Shown piece by piece: positions 21,678-32,418 of a stretch of DNA of 64,000 bases. The stretch comes from Eucalyptus grandis (lineage: Eukaryota; Streptophyta; Magnoliopsida; Myrtales; Myrtaceae), in NCBI RefSeq assembly GCF_016545825.1, contig NC_052612.1, positions 53,055,738-53,119,737 of the forward strand, read 5' to 3'. The notes under the pieces are model-generated. The model was not told where the DNA came from. It worked only from the letters and a program-made list of their open reading frames with translations, and did not search any database. Each line of letters opens with the position of its first letter. Positions within the stretch are counted from its first letter, which is position 1. A program made the translations under genes and the position numbers.

Positions 21678-23068
21678 CTACCTCATAATAGTCTTGGTTA
21701 TCTCAGCACAGCAAGTTAGGGGCCTACAATCTTCCAGATTATACTCCTTCTTCAACTGTGAGAAATCCATTGAGTAAGGGATAGGCATGGGAATGGCCTG
21801 AAGAAAGCCAAATTGTCTTGACAATAATGAGGAGAGTATACTTCGAAGCCTAGGTAGAATCGATCCTTCGTGGACAGCCATAATGAAAGGTCTACTAAGG
21901 ATTATGCACGGACCAGAAGTTTTGGAAAGAGTTTATACTATCAGGATCAAAAAGGTAATAATGTTCTTCATTTTCATAGTAGAAAAAGTCAATATCCCTG
22001 TGATTAACTTCCAAGATAGTTTGAAAAATAATGAAGAAAAGGAGAGACAACCGAAGGAACCTTCTTAGGTAAACGATTCAAAAGTCGATAGTCTAGAAGA
22101 GGTCTTATAAGTGTTGTGCTTGGCAAAGGATAATAAGGCAGGTCATGAGAAGCCAGGTCAAAAAGAAATTTGAAGTATAATGACATCTAGGCTTGTAAGA
22201 TCCAGAAGGAACTGGAGATGGTACCGCTCTTTTCAGCCTTCATGACCGTTGAGGCATGTACTAGCCCTCTATACAGAGAAGCAAGAACTACGGGAGCAAG
22301 AGTAATGCGCTTATCACTTGCAAGATTTGCAGCCATTTGGAGATAATCTTTGTTCATTTTAAGTGTGACACATTTGAAAACGTATCTTGACAACCAGTAT
22401 AGTAAGAAAACGATGAGTTCCTTTTCATCAACAGGGCCGGTCTCTCTACCAAACTGCTCGAGGAACTTACTATGTGCAAGAACATCTGAGATGAAAAAAG
22501 GAATTTCAATCGTAGGCAACTGCTCAACAGAACGGCTAAATAGCTGAAAATCGGTTATAGTATGCATGTCCTGTAGGGTAACAGTCATAGGTCCCAAGGG
22601 AAAAGGAAACAATTAATCGAAGAGGACCAGAAGCTTACTGTAGACCCTAACAATCCACGGTTTACATCATAAGAAGACATATTGATTGCGAGTGTCTTCT
22701 CAATCCCAGCATTCATCCAAGCAAGTCAGGTTGGTTCATCATCCCTTAATCGGAGAAACCATTTATGGAAATCTGCCTCAAATGAAAGGAACCCATGAAA
22801 TTGAGGAGAAGCTAAGGACCAGACATCTCAAAGGAAGCTGTATTGAAGAGCCAAAGTTTCATGCCTTGTAGGAAAGCAAGCTTTGAGTGGAGGATGGATT
22901 CTATTATAGTCAATAATACTGGGACCTAGAAAGAAGCAGCCCGTCGCATCCTCGACCTCATTCAACAGGCCAAAACAAAAATCTTTAGCATGTTCCCCTG
23001 TCTAGAGAGTGATCCAAATTGCTGAGGTAGTCTGCAGAGTCATACCCGGAGGTTTTCTTGGGTGCCAT
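21678..23068 (-). pseudogene. Plant mobile domain (PMD/MAIN-like) pseudogene
   Basis: The best frame (22187-22612, - strand) reads FPLGPMTVTLQDMHTITDF, the conserved start of the plant mobile domain found in MAIN-like proteins and often carried by transposons. About 140 residues follow. The upstream sequence still reads FWSSSINCFLFPLGPM across a frame change. An ATG at about 23068 (MAPKKTSGYDSADYLSNLD) could be the old start, but stops lie in between. A further frame downstream (22004-22186) continues with aromatic residues. It is not functional as a single protein. It abuts the broken end of duplication copy C. Confidence 0.65.
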
Positions 23069-24205
23069 AGCAGGTGAAAAGCGTAGATGAAAGAAATCGT
23101 AAAGAGAATTTGGAAATAGGGTAAGGTAAGAAGATGGAATACAGTAATGGAATCCTTAAGGAGATATTAGTAGAAGACAGATGCCTCAGGGAAGAAAAGG
23201 GAAAAGTTACGAAATTAGTGGAGACATGTCGAGATTATGTGGGGAATGAAAATTTGTATCAAGGACAAGATGTCAGAAGACAATTAGGCATGATCACGTT
23301 AGAAGGCCGTATATGTTGACATCCAAAATTACCCTTAGAACCACGTGTTGTTCACAAGAGAATATTGGGTGAAACGCTCTATTTTGGTTCATATAGTTAA
23401 AGGTAAAATAGCTTTCATGGAAGCTATTTAAGTTGAGCCTCGATAGAATTCTTGACGCAGAGAAAGCTATGCTTGGAAGGAATTCCAAAATATGGTGTTT
23501 ATTTTTTAATAAAGAAGTGCAAATTAGAATATCTTAGACGCCTTTTATAAGGAGGTCGCCATCTAGAAAATAATCAAATTACTGAAATCTAATAACAAAA
23601 AAAAGGAAAAAATATTGATAAAAGGGAAAGTTATCAAAACACAACTAGAGAATCCGAAATCTAATAACAAATTAAGGGAAACGCGTGAATCAAATATTGT
23701 AACTCATTTGTAATCTCGAAGATCACGTAATCTTCTTTGATTTGTGGGACCGCCCACTCTTATGACGCTCTAGTATTTCCATAAAGGCATTTACATGTTG
23801 TTCTACATCAATTCTAACTGATTGCCATGTGTCAAGCTATAGGAATAGTGCACCAGATTTGAAGATAAAGCGAAATTAGTATTAGAACTCAAGCAAGAAT
23901 AACTACCGCAAGAAATGCACATGAAAATAGGGAATAGTTATTTGCTTGATGAGCAAGCTGAACAAGCATTGTCGACAGGTCAAGAAGTAGTTGTTAAAGG
24001 ATAAGGTCATCAAGAAGAAATGGAAAACATGGAGAATGCGAATAGTAATGCCCAAGAAATAGCAACCAACTGAGGAACATCAGTCCACTCTATAAATACC
24101 GCAGCCCTACCATTGAAAACCTCCCTGAATAACATATCAATTATATTTACTTTATCTTTACTTTATTGCATTTTAGCTATAATTTCCAGGATTCCCATCT
24201 TTGAT
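23069..24205. other. AT-rich spacer, no gene seen
   Basis: Only short ORFs are present, without recognisable similarity. A TATA-like CTATAAATACC lies near 24090. The start TGTTGACATCC at 23317 resembles an LTR edge, but no partner, primer site or target duplication was found. Confidence 0.4.
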
Positions 24206-24214
24206 TAAATTCTA

Positions 24215-24728
24215 GGGTTAATACACTGAAAAACCCAAAACTAGTACACATGTGACAAATTTACCCAAAACTATTTTTTTGATCACAAAAAACCCTAAAC
24301 TGGTATACCTTTGACAAATTTACCATAAATCGGTACACTTGTGACAAATTTATCCTCAGTTAGTTTTTGTTAAATTTAATTGTTAAAATATTAAGTTAAA
24401 TGATACGTGACGGTTGATTAATATACCAATTTAGGATTTTACGCTCTATTTGTCATAGTTTACAATTTTTGTGATTTTTGTGTGATATTAATCCAATTAG
24501 TGAATGGTATATTTGTCACAAATTTATCAGTTGTGGGTTTTTTGCGGTCGAATAAATTAGTTTAGGGTAAATTTGTCATAAATGTATCGGTTTAGGGTTT
24601 TTTATGGTCAATCGGGGTAAATTTGTCACAAGTGTACCAGTTTAGAGTTTTTTATAGTAAAAAAAAAAATAGTTTTGGGTAAATTTGTCATAGATGTACT
24701 AGTTTGGAGTTTTTCAGGGTATTAACCC
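24215..24728. mobile_element. Foldback MITE with 9-bp target duplication (514 bp)
   Basis: The two ends are long inverted repeats (at least 150 bp): GGGTTAATACACTG on the left, TATTAACCC on the right, with GACAAATTTACCC phrases repeated throughout. Flanks TAAATTCTA (24206-24214) and TAAATTATA (24729-24737) match at 8 of 9 positions, the target length of Mutator-like elements. No coding capacity. Confidence 0.8.
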
Positions 24729-24907
24729 TAAATTATAACGTGTATCTTTATATGGTCCAACGTCATTGATTGAATTTCGGTGTTGTTCCACAAGCCAAGT
24801 GTTGTTGATTAAATTCCGGCATTATGTTTTCTACCTAGAGGTATTGCTATTGATTAGATTCCACCCTTACACCTAAAACAAACTGTCTCATGGATTAAAT
24901 TCGAGTT

Positions 24908-25968
24908 TGGGACACCTGGAGTGTCATAACTTGGCACGGAAGGACACTTAAGTGCCATAATTTCGAAATGGTACACTTAAGTGCCAGTTTCAAAGTTAAA
25001 TGGAACACTTAGATGCCACTCCGATGAAAATCCGAATGGCTGACATGCTAATTTTTCGGCGAGTTTGGTCCAAAACGACATCATTTTGCACGTTGACATG
25101 ACAAGAAAATGCAAAAACGACGCCGTTTCGTGTCGATATGTAAATAATAATATAAAAATTAATTAAATTAGATTTAAACTTAATTTTATTTAAAATATTC
25201 TAAAAAAAAAAAAAAAAAAAATAGGAGGCCAAAGGGGGTGGCTGAGGGCCGAGCCCTCACCGCCGTCGTCGGGAAGGGCCGGCGACGGAGGGGGAGGGTC
25301 GGCCGGGGTCGCCGGGCCCCGGCCAATCAGCAGCAAGGGCCGCGAGCCCTCACCGGATTGTGGCGAAGGCGCAACCCTCACCCCAGATCTGGGCGAGGGC
25401 TCGCGGGCCCACGCTGCCGCCCCCGGCCGTGGCCCGGCGACTCCGGCCGACCCTCCCCGTCCGTCGCCAACCCTTCCCGACGGCGGCGGGGAGGCGGCGA
25501 GGGCTCATGGCCCTCGCCATCGGTCAGCCGAGGGCCGGCGACCCCAACCGACCCTCCCCCCTCCGTCGCCGGCCCTTCCCGGGGATGTCGGGGAGGTGGC
25601 GGCGGCGAGGGCTCGGCCGCCCCCTTCGACCTCCCCTTTTTAAAATTTTTTTTTTTGCTTTTTAATTTTTAGAATATTTTAAATAAATTTAAGTTTACAT
25701 TTAATTTAATTAATTTTTATATTATTATTTACACATCAAACACGAAACGGCATCGTTTTTGTATTTTTTTCGCCATGTTAGTGTGCAAAACGACGCTGTT
25801 TTGGACCAAACTCGCCGGAAAATTGCCACGTCAGCCATTTGATTAGATTTTCGCCGAAGTGGCACCTAAGTGTTCTATTTAACTTTAAAACTAGCACTTA
25901 AGTGTATCTTTTCGAAGTTATGGCACTTAAATGTCCTCCCATGCCAAGTTATAGCACTTGGGCTGTTC
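24908..25968. mobile_element. Large palindromic element with GC-rich core (about 1.06 kb)
   Basis: The left arm (ATAACTTGGCACG, GGACACTTAAGTGCC, GGCGAGTTTGGTCCAAAAC) is repeated in reverse complement at the right end (about 25810-25960). The centre (25225-25640) is itself an inverted repeat of very GC-rich sequence. This is typical of Mutator-like foldback elements. The ORFs read through the core (25238-25672 and others) arise from its base composition and are not treated as genes. A target duplication was not found. Confidence 0.75.
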
Positions 25969-26486
25969 TTCTACCGTTTTAATCCGACATAGTTTGAGCT
26001 CAAAAGCATAGACTATCTAGTTCCTAGTGTCTAGATTACATCATTGATTAGATTCTAGTGTGATTTACACTCAACAATAGTTAGTCTTTGAGTCACCTTA
26101 TTATTGATTATTAGGGTTGTATATACAAATTGAAAGTAAAATTCTTCTCGCATTTGACATTCTTTGTCCAAGCTCAACACAAAACTTGAGTGTCCTATAA
26201 TAAAACCAAAACACAGCTTTCACGATGATCAAAACTGGTGAAATAGAGTTGTATCGAGCTCGTTCTTGCTCTTGAAGAAGTTGGAGAACCCGAAACTCTT
26301 GTCGAGGGTAGTCACCGGCCCCTCTACCTCTGCCTCACTCTCTTTCAGGCTTGCGAGGGGCGGACTTATTGTGTTTTGTCGTCGATGGCAGGGGAAAGAC
26401 CGCTTGACAAACGCCAAAGCAGCAACGAGCGTAGAGTAGTCAAATCCGAGAGTGATTCATGATTTGAAAGCATTCGCTGGAGAGGA
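25969..26486. other. Spacer before copy B, no gene seen
   Basis: AT-rich sequence with repeated ATTGATTAGATTC-like phrases also present at 24770-24900, on the far side of the palindromic element, so the palindrome was probably inserted into an older repeat. Confidence 0.4.
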
Positions 26487-26764
26487 AAGAGGTTTGCTTT
26501 TCTTCTTCTTCTTCAGATAAGGAAAGCACGAAGGTGAGAGAATATAAGAGAAAGAAATAAGTGTGTGCAGAGCAATAGAGAGAGAGAGAGAGAGAGAGAG
26601 CAATGGTAGTGCGTGCAGACTAGTGAGAGAGAAAGGAAATTATTTTTTGTGCATAAATTCGTTAGCTGGTGGCCGGCCCCGCAGCTCCATGTCGCTTCAC
26701 GTGTCGCTTCTCGAGTGGCTTGGAATCACGCTGACCTGGAGTCCCCAGACCACAATATTTTCTC

Positions 26765-28852
26765 GGTTCTCTATAGTCAATTTTTTTATGATCGTCCTGT
26801 TTCTCTTTGGAATGGTGGCTACGATTACGCTACGTACTCTCTACCGCGATGTCTCAGAGTACAGCCAATTGGAGAACCAAGAAGAAGCCCTAGAAGAGGC
26901 GGGCTGGAAGTTGGTACACGGGGATGTGTTCCATCCTCCTGCAAACTCGGACTTACCGTGTGTCTACATCGGGACAAGGGTCCAATTTTTGGGGATGATT
27001 GTTGTCATCATGATCTTTGCTCTCCTTGGTTTCCTCTTTCCTACTAACCGAGGGGGTCTGATGACGGGAATGGTCTTTGCTTTGGGTCTTTATGGGCCTT
27101 TTCGCAGGATACTCTTCAGCTCGTTTATAAAAGATGTTCAAGGGAGCAGAACGGAAGAAAATTACTCTCAAGACGGTTTTCATGTTCCCCACTTCCATTT
27201 TCGTTGTGTTCTTTATCTTGAATGTGTTGCGAAGGCTAACAGTATCACTTAGAGGAGGATGAATAAGTGATCATATACGATCTAAATAAACTAAAGCAGA
27301 ATTTAAGACAACCAAGTTTGATATCGCAAAAGAGCCAAATCTAATGAGAAATTATGTAATAACCAGATTCTCTTGTGTGCAAAATGCTATCAAATAAAAC
27401 AATAGAGTTAAAGGGATAGAGAAATTTGCACACATTAATTATAGTGATTTGGTTCAAATCAAGTTCACATCTACTCTTCCATGGTGATTAACCTACTGAC
27501 TAGATTTAACTAGAGAATCAATCAGGGGTTTTGGCAAGTTGTGCCACTTATATGCAAGCTCTTCTATCCAAAACTGGTGCCACTTATATCAAACCAATAG
27601 GACTCATTATCTTACACCAAAGCACATACTACAACACTGTTACACCTCTCAAAAGATTACGATTATAAGCTCACAAAGACAAGTGTGTACGGTGGAAGCT
27701 CTCTTTGAACTTTGGAATTTTAGATTCACGACATTGTTGTCTCTTTAGCACTACAATCTCCTTGTATACTTCTCTAGTTCCAAACTAACTGTTGGACAAA
27801 CCATTAGACGCGAATGATTGAAAAAGATTTAGTAGCTATTGAGTGACCAGATTAGAATTTCCCATTGATTCAGTTGCCCATACAACCAAAGTTGGATTTC
27901 CATAAATAGAGTTTTTCGTTTGGGGAGAATATCTCGTCTTTGGATGATTGTCAATCGAACTACAAATCCTTGCATAGAAAGGATTTCATTTTGATCCGAT
28001 CTTTTAGCATTGAAAGACAATCAACACCTTCTAGGAAAAAAACTCGAGCTAGATCACTAGCTGTATATATAGACACACACATATATATTTGATATTTTCT
28101 GATTCTGAATAGATTTTTTTGATTAGATGACACTGTCCAAATATCGAATGAACAAGAATATCACGTGGAGATACTTTCGTCAAAATCGTTAAACGCTTAA
28201 GGAAGGCTTTGTCCATCTTCAAAACAAATTTGAGAGTTTTCTCTACAGAATGTCCTAATTTGGGGTCAAAAATCCTCTGGGCGTGCCTTTTGGGACCATG
28301 TTCACCCTAGTGGTGCTATGGTTCGGCATTTCAGTTCCTCTCGTGTTTGTCGGCAGCTACGTTGGCTTCAAAAAGCCCGCTATCGAGGATCCGGCAAAAA
28401 CTAACAAGATTCCGAGACAGATTCCGGACCAGCCATGGTATATGCATCCCGCCTTCTCGATCCTAATTGGAGGCATACTTCTATTCGTGGCTGTCTTCAT
28501 CGAACTCTTCTTCATACTCACTTCGATATATTTGGGTTCCTCTTCATCGTCTTTCTCATCCTCATCGTAACGTGGGCTGAGATCATGGTCGTCCCATGCT
28601 ACTTCCAGCTGTGCAGTGAAGATTACCAAAGGTGGTGGAGATCCTATCTCACTTCGTGTTCCTCAGCTCTATACCTCTTCAGCTTTCTACTTCTTCACCG
28701 AGCTCGATATCACGAAACCTGTTTCTGGGGCCCTCTATTTTGGTTACATGCTCATTGGGTCATATGCTTTCTTCGTGCTGACGGGAATGATCGGTTTCTA
28801 TTCATGCTTTTGGTTCACGAGGCTAACCTACTCGTTATTCAAGATAGGCTAA
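26765..28852 (+). pseudogene. TM9SF/nonaspanin 3' half, copy B (interrupted by solo LTR)
   Basis: Coding sequence starts at the FSI motif (26765-26774) and runs to 27224, where a 1,023-bp solo LTR is inserted. It resumes at 28253 with LIWGQKSSG, VPFGTMFTLVVLWFGIS, SYVGFKKPAIEDPAKTNK, DIFGFLFIVFLILIV, YFQLCSEDY and GALYFGYMLIGSYAFFVLTG, ending TAA 28850-28852. Together these give most of the nine-TM domain. Damage includes a one-base gain near 27073 (GTCTTTGC versus GTCTTGC in A), a shift at 28274, loss of the WLNQFYY-like segment near 28530, and another shift near 28680. The C-terminus reads FKIG; relatives end in a K-x-D/E Golgi-retention signal, so the acidic residue is also lost. Confidence 0.9.
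27225..28247 (+). mobile_element. Solo LTR in TM9SF coding sequence (1,023 bp)
   Basis: The insertion begins TGTTGCGAAGG and ends TTCTCTACA, with perfect 5-bp target duplications GAATG at 27220-27224 and 28248-28252. Removing it and one GAATG restores the reading L-N-V-L-I-W-G of the TM9SF family, which fixes the boundaries. No internal element sequence remains, so it is a solo LTR. Strand is arbitrary. Copy A keeps its first 303 bp at the same site. Confidence 0.85.
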
Positions 28853-29376
28853 ACTTTAGCTCCACATAATTAAAAGGTAAAGAGCTTCAATTGATTTCTG
28901 TACAAGTACTTTTGGAGGAGGCATGCGGAGTAATCGGCATAAAGAATCCCCCGTGGTGTGATTGGCTTATGAACCCAAAATCGCATGCCATTTGAGACAC
29001 CTCCTTGATGTCGTCCCGGTTTCTTTTCTTTCTTTTTCTGTTTTTTCAGTTTTAGTAGCGGTCATTTTTTCTTATGATATGTAAGAAAGGAAAACATTTG
29101 AGGGCGTTGGTAAGCAGTTTATGCGGTCAGGTGCTTATTTCTGGAAATATGAGAAACCTTATCAGACAATCTGCTTCTTTCAACTGATTTTCTTCCTCGT
29201 ATCAACTGGGCTCCCACCTGCTTTCCTCTCCTGAACGCTCTTAAGTGCAACCTGTTTAGGTTCATCTTGTATTGCTGGGACGAATCTTTTGTTATTCATT
29301 GAGTGACCATCACGTCAATGGCTCTTGACACTCTGCTGCTTACTCAAACAATGAAGTCTGTCAGATTCAAGGACAC
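28853..29376. other. TM9SF 3' flank
   Basis: Presumed 3' UTR and downstream sequence of the TM9SF pseudogene. From 29118 it matches copy A 1042-1275. No further gene is seen. Confidence 0.5.
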
Positions 29377-29861
29377 TCATGGTTTTAAATGTTTAATGTG
29401 ATGGGTCTAAGCTGGCCCGTCCGTCCATGTTGGGCCTAAGAGCCTGGCCCACAAGATTAGGGCCCATGGATAGAGGGATATGTTGAAGAGTTGTAACTTT
29501 TGAAGGGACGTCTTTTGCTGAAAGGACACATCTTTTGGAGAAGACGTATTTAAGGGGAGAAAAGAAAAAGAGAACGTACCTTTTGGAAAAAAAAAAAACA
29601 TACGCTTTTCTTTTCTCCCTCTCCCAAAAACCAACATAAGTCGTCCCCCTTGAACCAACAGTAGGCTCCTTGATAGACCGGAATCAGATTCTTCCTCGAA
29701 CTTCAACGTTGGTGTTTAATCTGTGGACAATAAGGTACGCTCGATTATGTAGTGTAACTTTCGATCGGTGATACATGTTATTCCTGAGCTCGTCTTCCCC
29801 ACAAGTTTTAGAGGTTCGATTTAGTGTTGAATCCGGTTTTTGGGAATCCGATAATCCCAAA
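29377..29861 (+). repeat. 5' LTR of copia element 2
   Basis: The LTR includes the promoter-like TATTTAAGGGG near 29548 and ends CCCAAAA where the 3' LTR has CCCAACA. Confidence 0.9.
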
Positions 29862-29862
29862 A

Positions 29863-29874
29863 TTGGTATCAGAG
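29863..29874 (+). other. Primer binding site of copia element 2
   Basis: TGGTATCAGAGC starts one base after the 5' LTR; it is the initiator tRNA-Met type. Confidence 0.9.
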
Positions 29875-31728
29875 CCCTAGTTCATGTTTTCCCGACCCCT
29901 TTCATGTTTATGAATGATTTTTTATTGAATTTTCGTGAAAAATCGGCCAACACCAATAAGGGGCGAAAAAATCCTGACACCCGATTCTGTTCGCCCCGTT
30001 TTTTGGTTTTCTGTAAGTCGAAATTTTTTTCTAAAAGCGTAGGATCGAAGCCCTCGTCGAGACGAGAAAAACGAGTGGCGGATCACCACCGGACGCGCCG
30101 CCACGCGCGGTCGAAACGAACGGGGGTCATCGGCGCGTGCAACACACAAGCCGATTCGGTCCCCTGCAATCGCGTGCGACGCACGGTCGGAAGCCTGGTG
30201 TGTGCCGCGCACCCACCGGTTGACGTCTGCATGACGTCAGCCCGCACACGGCGCACGCATGTGTCGGTCGATTTGCCCGACCGGCCTGACCGGGCTGTCC
30301 GGTCCGACCAGTCCAACCGGCCCTACCCGCCGCCCGTTGACTCCAACTATTGACAGTTGACCCGTTGATCGGAAAAAAAAAATTCAAAAAAGGGAAAAAA
30401 ATCTGTTTATTTTTCAATTATGTCTATGTGGGTTATAAGTAATCAATTGTTTATTCTGCATTTGTTGCATGAATCATGGAAAATTATGTATTTTCCCTTA
30501 TATTCATTATGGATTATAAGTGATCCATTTTTAGTTCTACATTTATTGTAGGAACTATGATGCGTTATGCACGGATACATGCATTCCCGAGAACGGACAA
30601 AGGAAGTGCAAGACTTAAAAGGCTGATAACAGAGTTAGCTAATTATCGGTGGCATGATGGTGCTTTAGTATCACATGTGGTCAGGGTCAATTAGATGATA
30701 CATGAAATCATCTGAAATGATTATCTTATGCTGGATTTTGAGAATGTGCCGGCCTTGATGAACACTATTCCATCTGAATGGCAAGTAGTGTTAAATCGCC
30801 TATGGAAGGTCAACGTGGTCCCGGGTTATAGGAGGCTAGTAGTAGCTTTTGTAAGAGAGTACTATAGGATTGAGTTAACCAAAACTTCAACCCTTAGATT
30901 GAGTGCCACATGGCGCAGAGTAAATGCGCCTTGGAGGCGACATGAAAGCTCTTCAAAAGTTTATCCATGGTTGGCAAATGTGCCTTCAGATTTTTTAGAT
31001 ATTTTAACTGATAGATTAGCAGAGACTTTCCCTATTTATTACCTAGATTAATTTGGAAATCATCTAGAATGGTTATCTTATGCCGGATTTTAAGAAGATG
31101 CCGGCCTTGATGAACACTCTTCCACCTGAATGGCAAGCGGTGTTAGATCGCCTATGAGAGATTAACGTGGTCCCAGGTTATAGGAGGCTAGTAGTAGGTT
31201 TTGTAAAAGAGTACGATAGGATTGAGTTAACCAAAACTTTAACCCTTAGATTGAGCGCCACATGGCGTAGAGTAAATGTGCCTTGGAGGCGACATGAAAG
31301 CTCTTCAAAAGTTTTTCCATGGTTGGCAAATGTGCCTTCATATTTTTTTAGATATTTTGACTAATAGATTAGCAGGGAATTTCCCTATTTTTTTCCTAGA
31401 TTAGTTTGAGATGTTTTTGATGTAAATATCTCTTTCTATGTTGATATTTTCCTCTGTATATATTACTTAGTGTAGTGGATAATTGTATTATGTGAAAGTA
31501 TTATTATTCTATTGATGTCAAATATTATTTTCTTTTCGTTATTGTTGACTGCTTTGTGGGTAGTTCATAGAAGTTTTGTAACTTCATAAAATTTATTTTG
31601 CATAAGATAATTATATTAATAATAGTTTTAAGTTAGGATTTTTGGAGGATGATTGGAAACATAGTGACCTTTTGATTCTAAAACCTTACTTGATGCATTA
31701 ATGCCTATCATTTATTATTCGTGTATAT
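29875..31728 (+). other. Leader of copia element 2 with a tandem duplication
   Basis: A GC-rich leader (30050-30360) produces chance ORFs. At about 30715-31060 and 31070-31405 the same roughly 340-bp unit occurs twice (VPALMNT, VVPGYRRLVV, LRLSATWRRVN and PWRRHESSSKV in both translations). The unit is coding-like in the first copy (30728-31051) and broken in the second. I do not recognise it; it stands where the N-terminal gag would be expected. Confidence 0.6.
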
Positions 31729-32415
31729 ATGTCTGATGTGTTCAGATCGATGGTTTCAGCAACTAAGAATGTAATTGTTGATATGAACGGCAACAATTGT
31801 GAAACATTGAATATGAAGATTCAATATGTACTGGAAAAGCAAGAAGCATTAGAAGCTCTTGACCATGTTATGGAAGATCTTGAGGATGCTGTGCGCCACC
31901 TTGAGCTAGTAGAGGACTGCCTAACGGCATTTGAGCCGAAAATAAATATTTGCAATGCTGGTTCTAGCTTAGAAAAGGCTTTGAGCTCTAAGCGCATGCA
32001 TATTGATTTGTTCAATATGTGGGAATGCAAATGATCAAGTCCTTATTGCAAGAAATCAAGAGTTAACCAACACAAGAGAGGAAAACGTCCTCAAGTGAAG
32101 AAAATATCAAGGGTGAGGTGTTACAATTGTGACAAGAAATGTCACTATGCTCGCAACTGTTGTGAGCCAAAAAAGGTAAACATCTCTTGTACATTTGAGA
32201 ACTTTGCTTATGTGTCAAGTTCTATATTATTGGCTGAATCCAATCCTTTGTGGACTGTAGATTCAGGAGCAACAAACCATGTAACAAAGGATAGAGAATC
32301 CTTTGTGGAATTCCAACGAGTACCAACTGGAATTAAGTGGATCTATGTGGGAAATAACTCTAAAGCTGAAGTTAAAGGGAGTGGCACCTGCCAATTGAAC
32401 ATGCGTGGTGGATGA
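31729..32415 (+). pseudogene. Copia 2 gag end and protease, broken
   Basis: The frame 31729-32034 has a helical, Glu/Leu-rich gag C-terminal character (EALDHVMEDLEDAVRHLE). After a TGA and a frame change comes 32095-32415 with the zinc knuckle CYNCDKKCHYARNC (about 32119-32160) and the aspartic protease site WTVDSGATNHVTKD near 32260. The frame ends at TGA 32413, in the middle of the RGG-T-L-F-L-H-D stretch that continues in the next frame. Confidence 0.85.
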
Positions 32416-32418
32416 ACC

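Larger units (their letters stand above)
17628..21688. repeat. Partial duplication copy C (TM9SF 5' exons only)
   Basis: This matches copy A 10085-10215 plus 14963-15777 and copy B 48615-49200. It is interrupted by the gag-only LTR element at 18255-21352. Homology starts near ATTCTGAAGATAC (17628) and stops just inside the next exon at 21688, so C holds four exons and a few bases of a fifth. Confidence 0.85.
17691..21688 (-). pseudogene. TM9SF 5' exons, copy C (split by LTR element)
   Basis: Exons on the - strand are 21448-21556 (IRMGVGE, CKILCQK, DAKEAKNF), 18145-18253 (GFPVGFKAHYAG), 17945-18057 (YFIYNHLSFTVEYHQDNETG, IVGFEVKPF) and 17691-17840 (RHEYIGIWSEK, NPQEVEERKEVIFTYDIDFQ). The last two are undamaged with good GT/AG signals, making C the best-preserved copy of that part. 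The first has 7 instead of 8 A in an A-run, a frameshift. The LTR element landed exactly at the acceptor of the 18145-18253 exon. The upstream exon is cut at 21682-21688, and no downstream exon follows. Confidence 0.85.

Noticed and set aside
25238..25672. Long Pro/Arg/Gly-rich frames in the GC-rich core
   Set aside because: The core is an inverted repeat of a foldback element; the frames mirror each other and have no domain.
23317..26178. Possible long LTR from TGTTGACATCC to GCTCAACA
   Set aside because: No primer site, polypurine tract, second LTR or matching target duplication; the edges may be chance.
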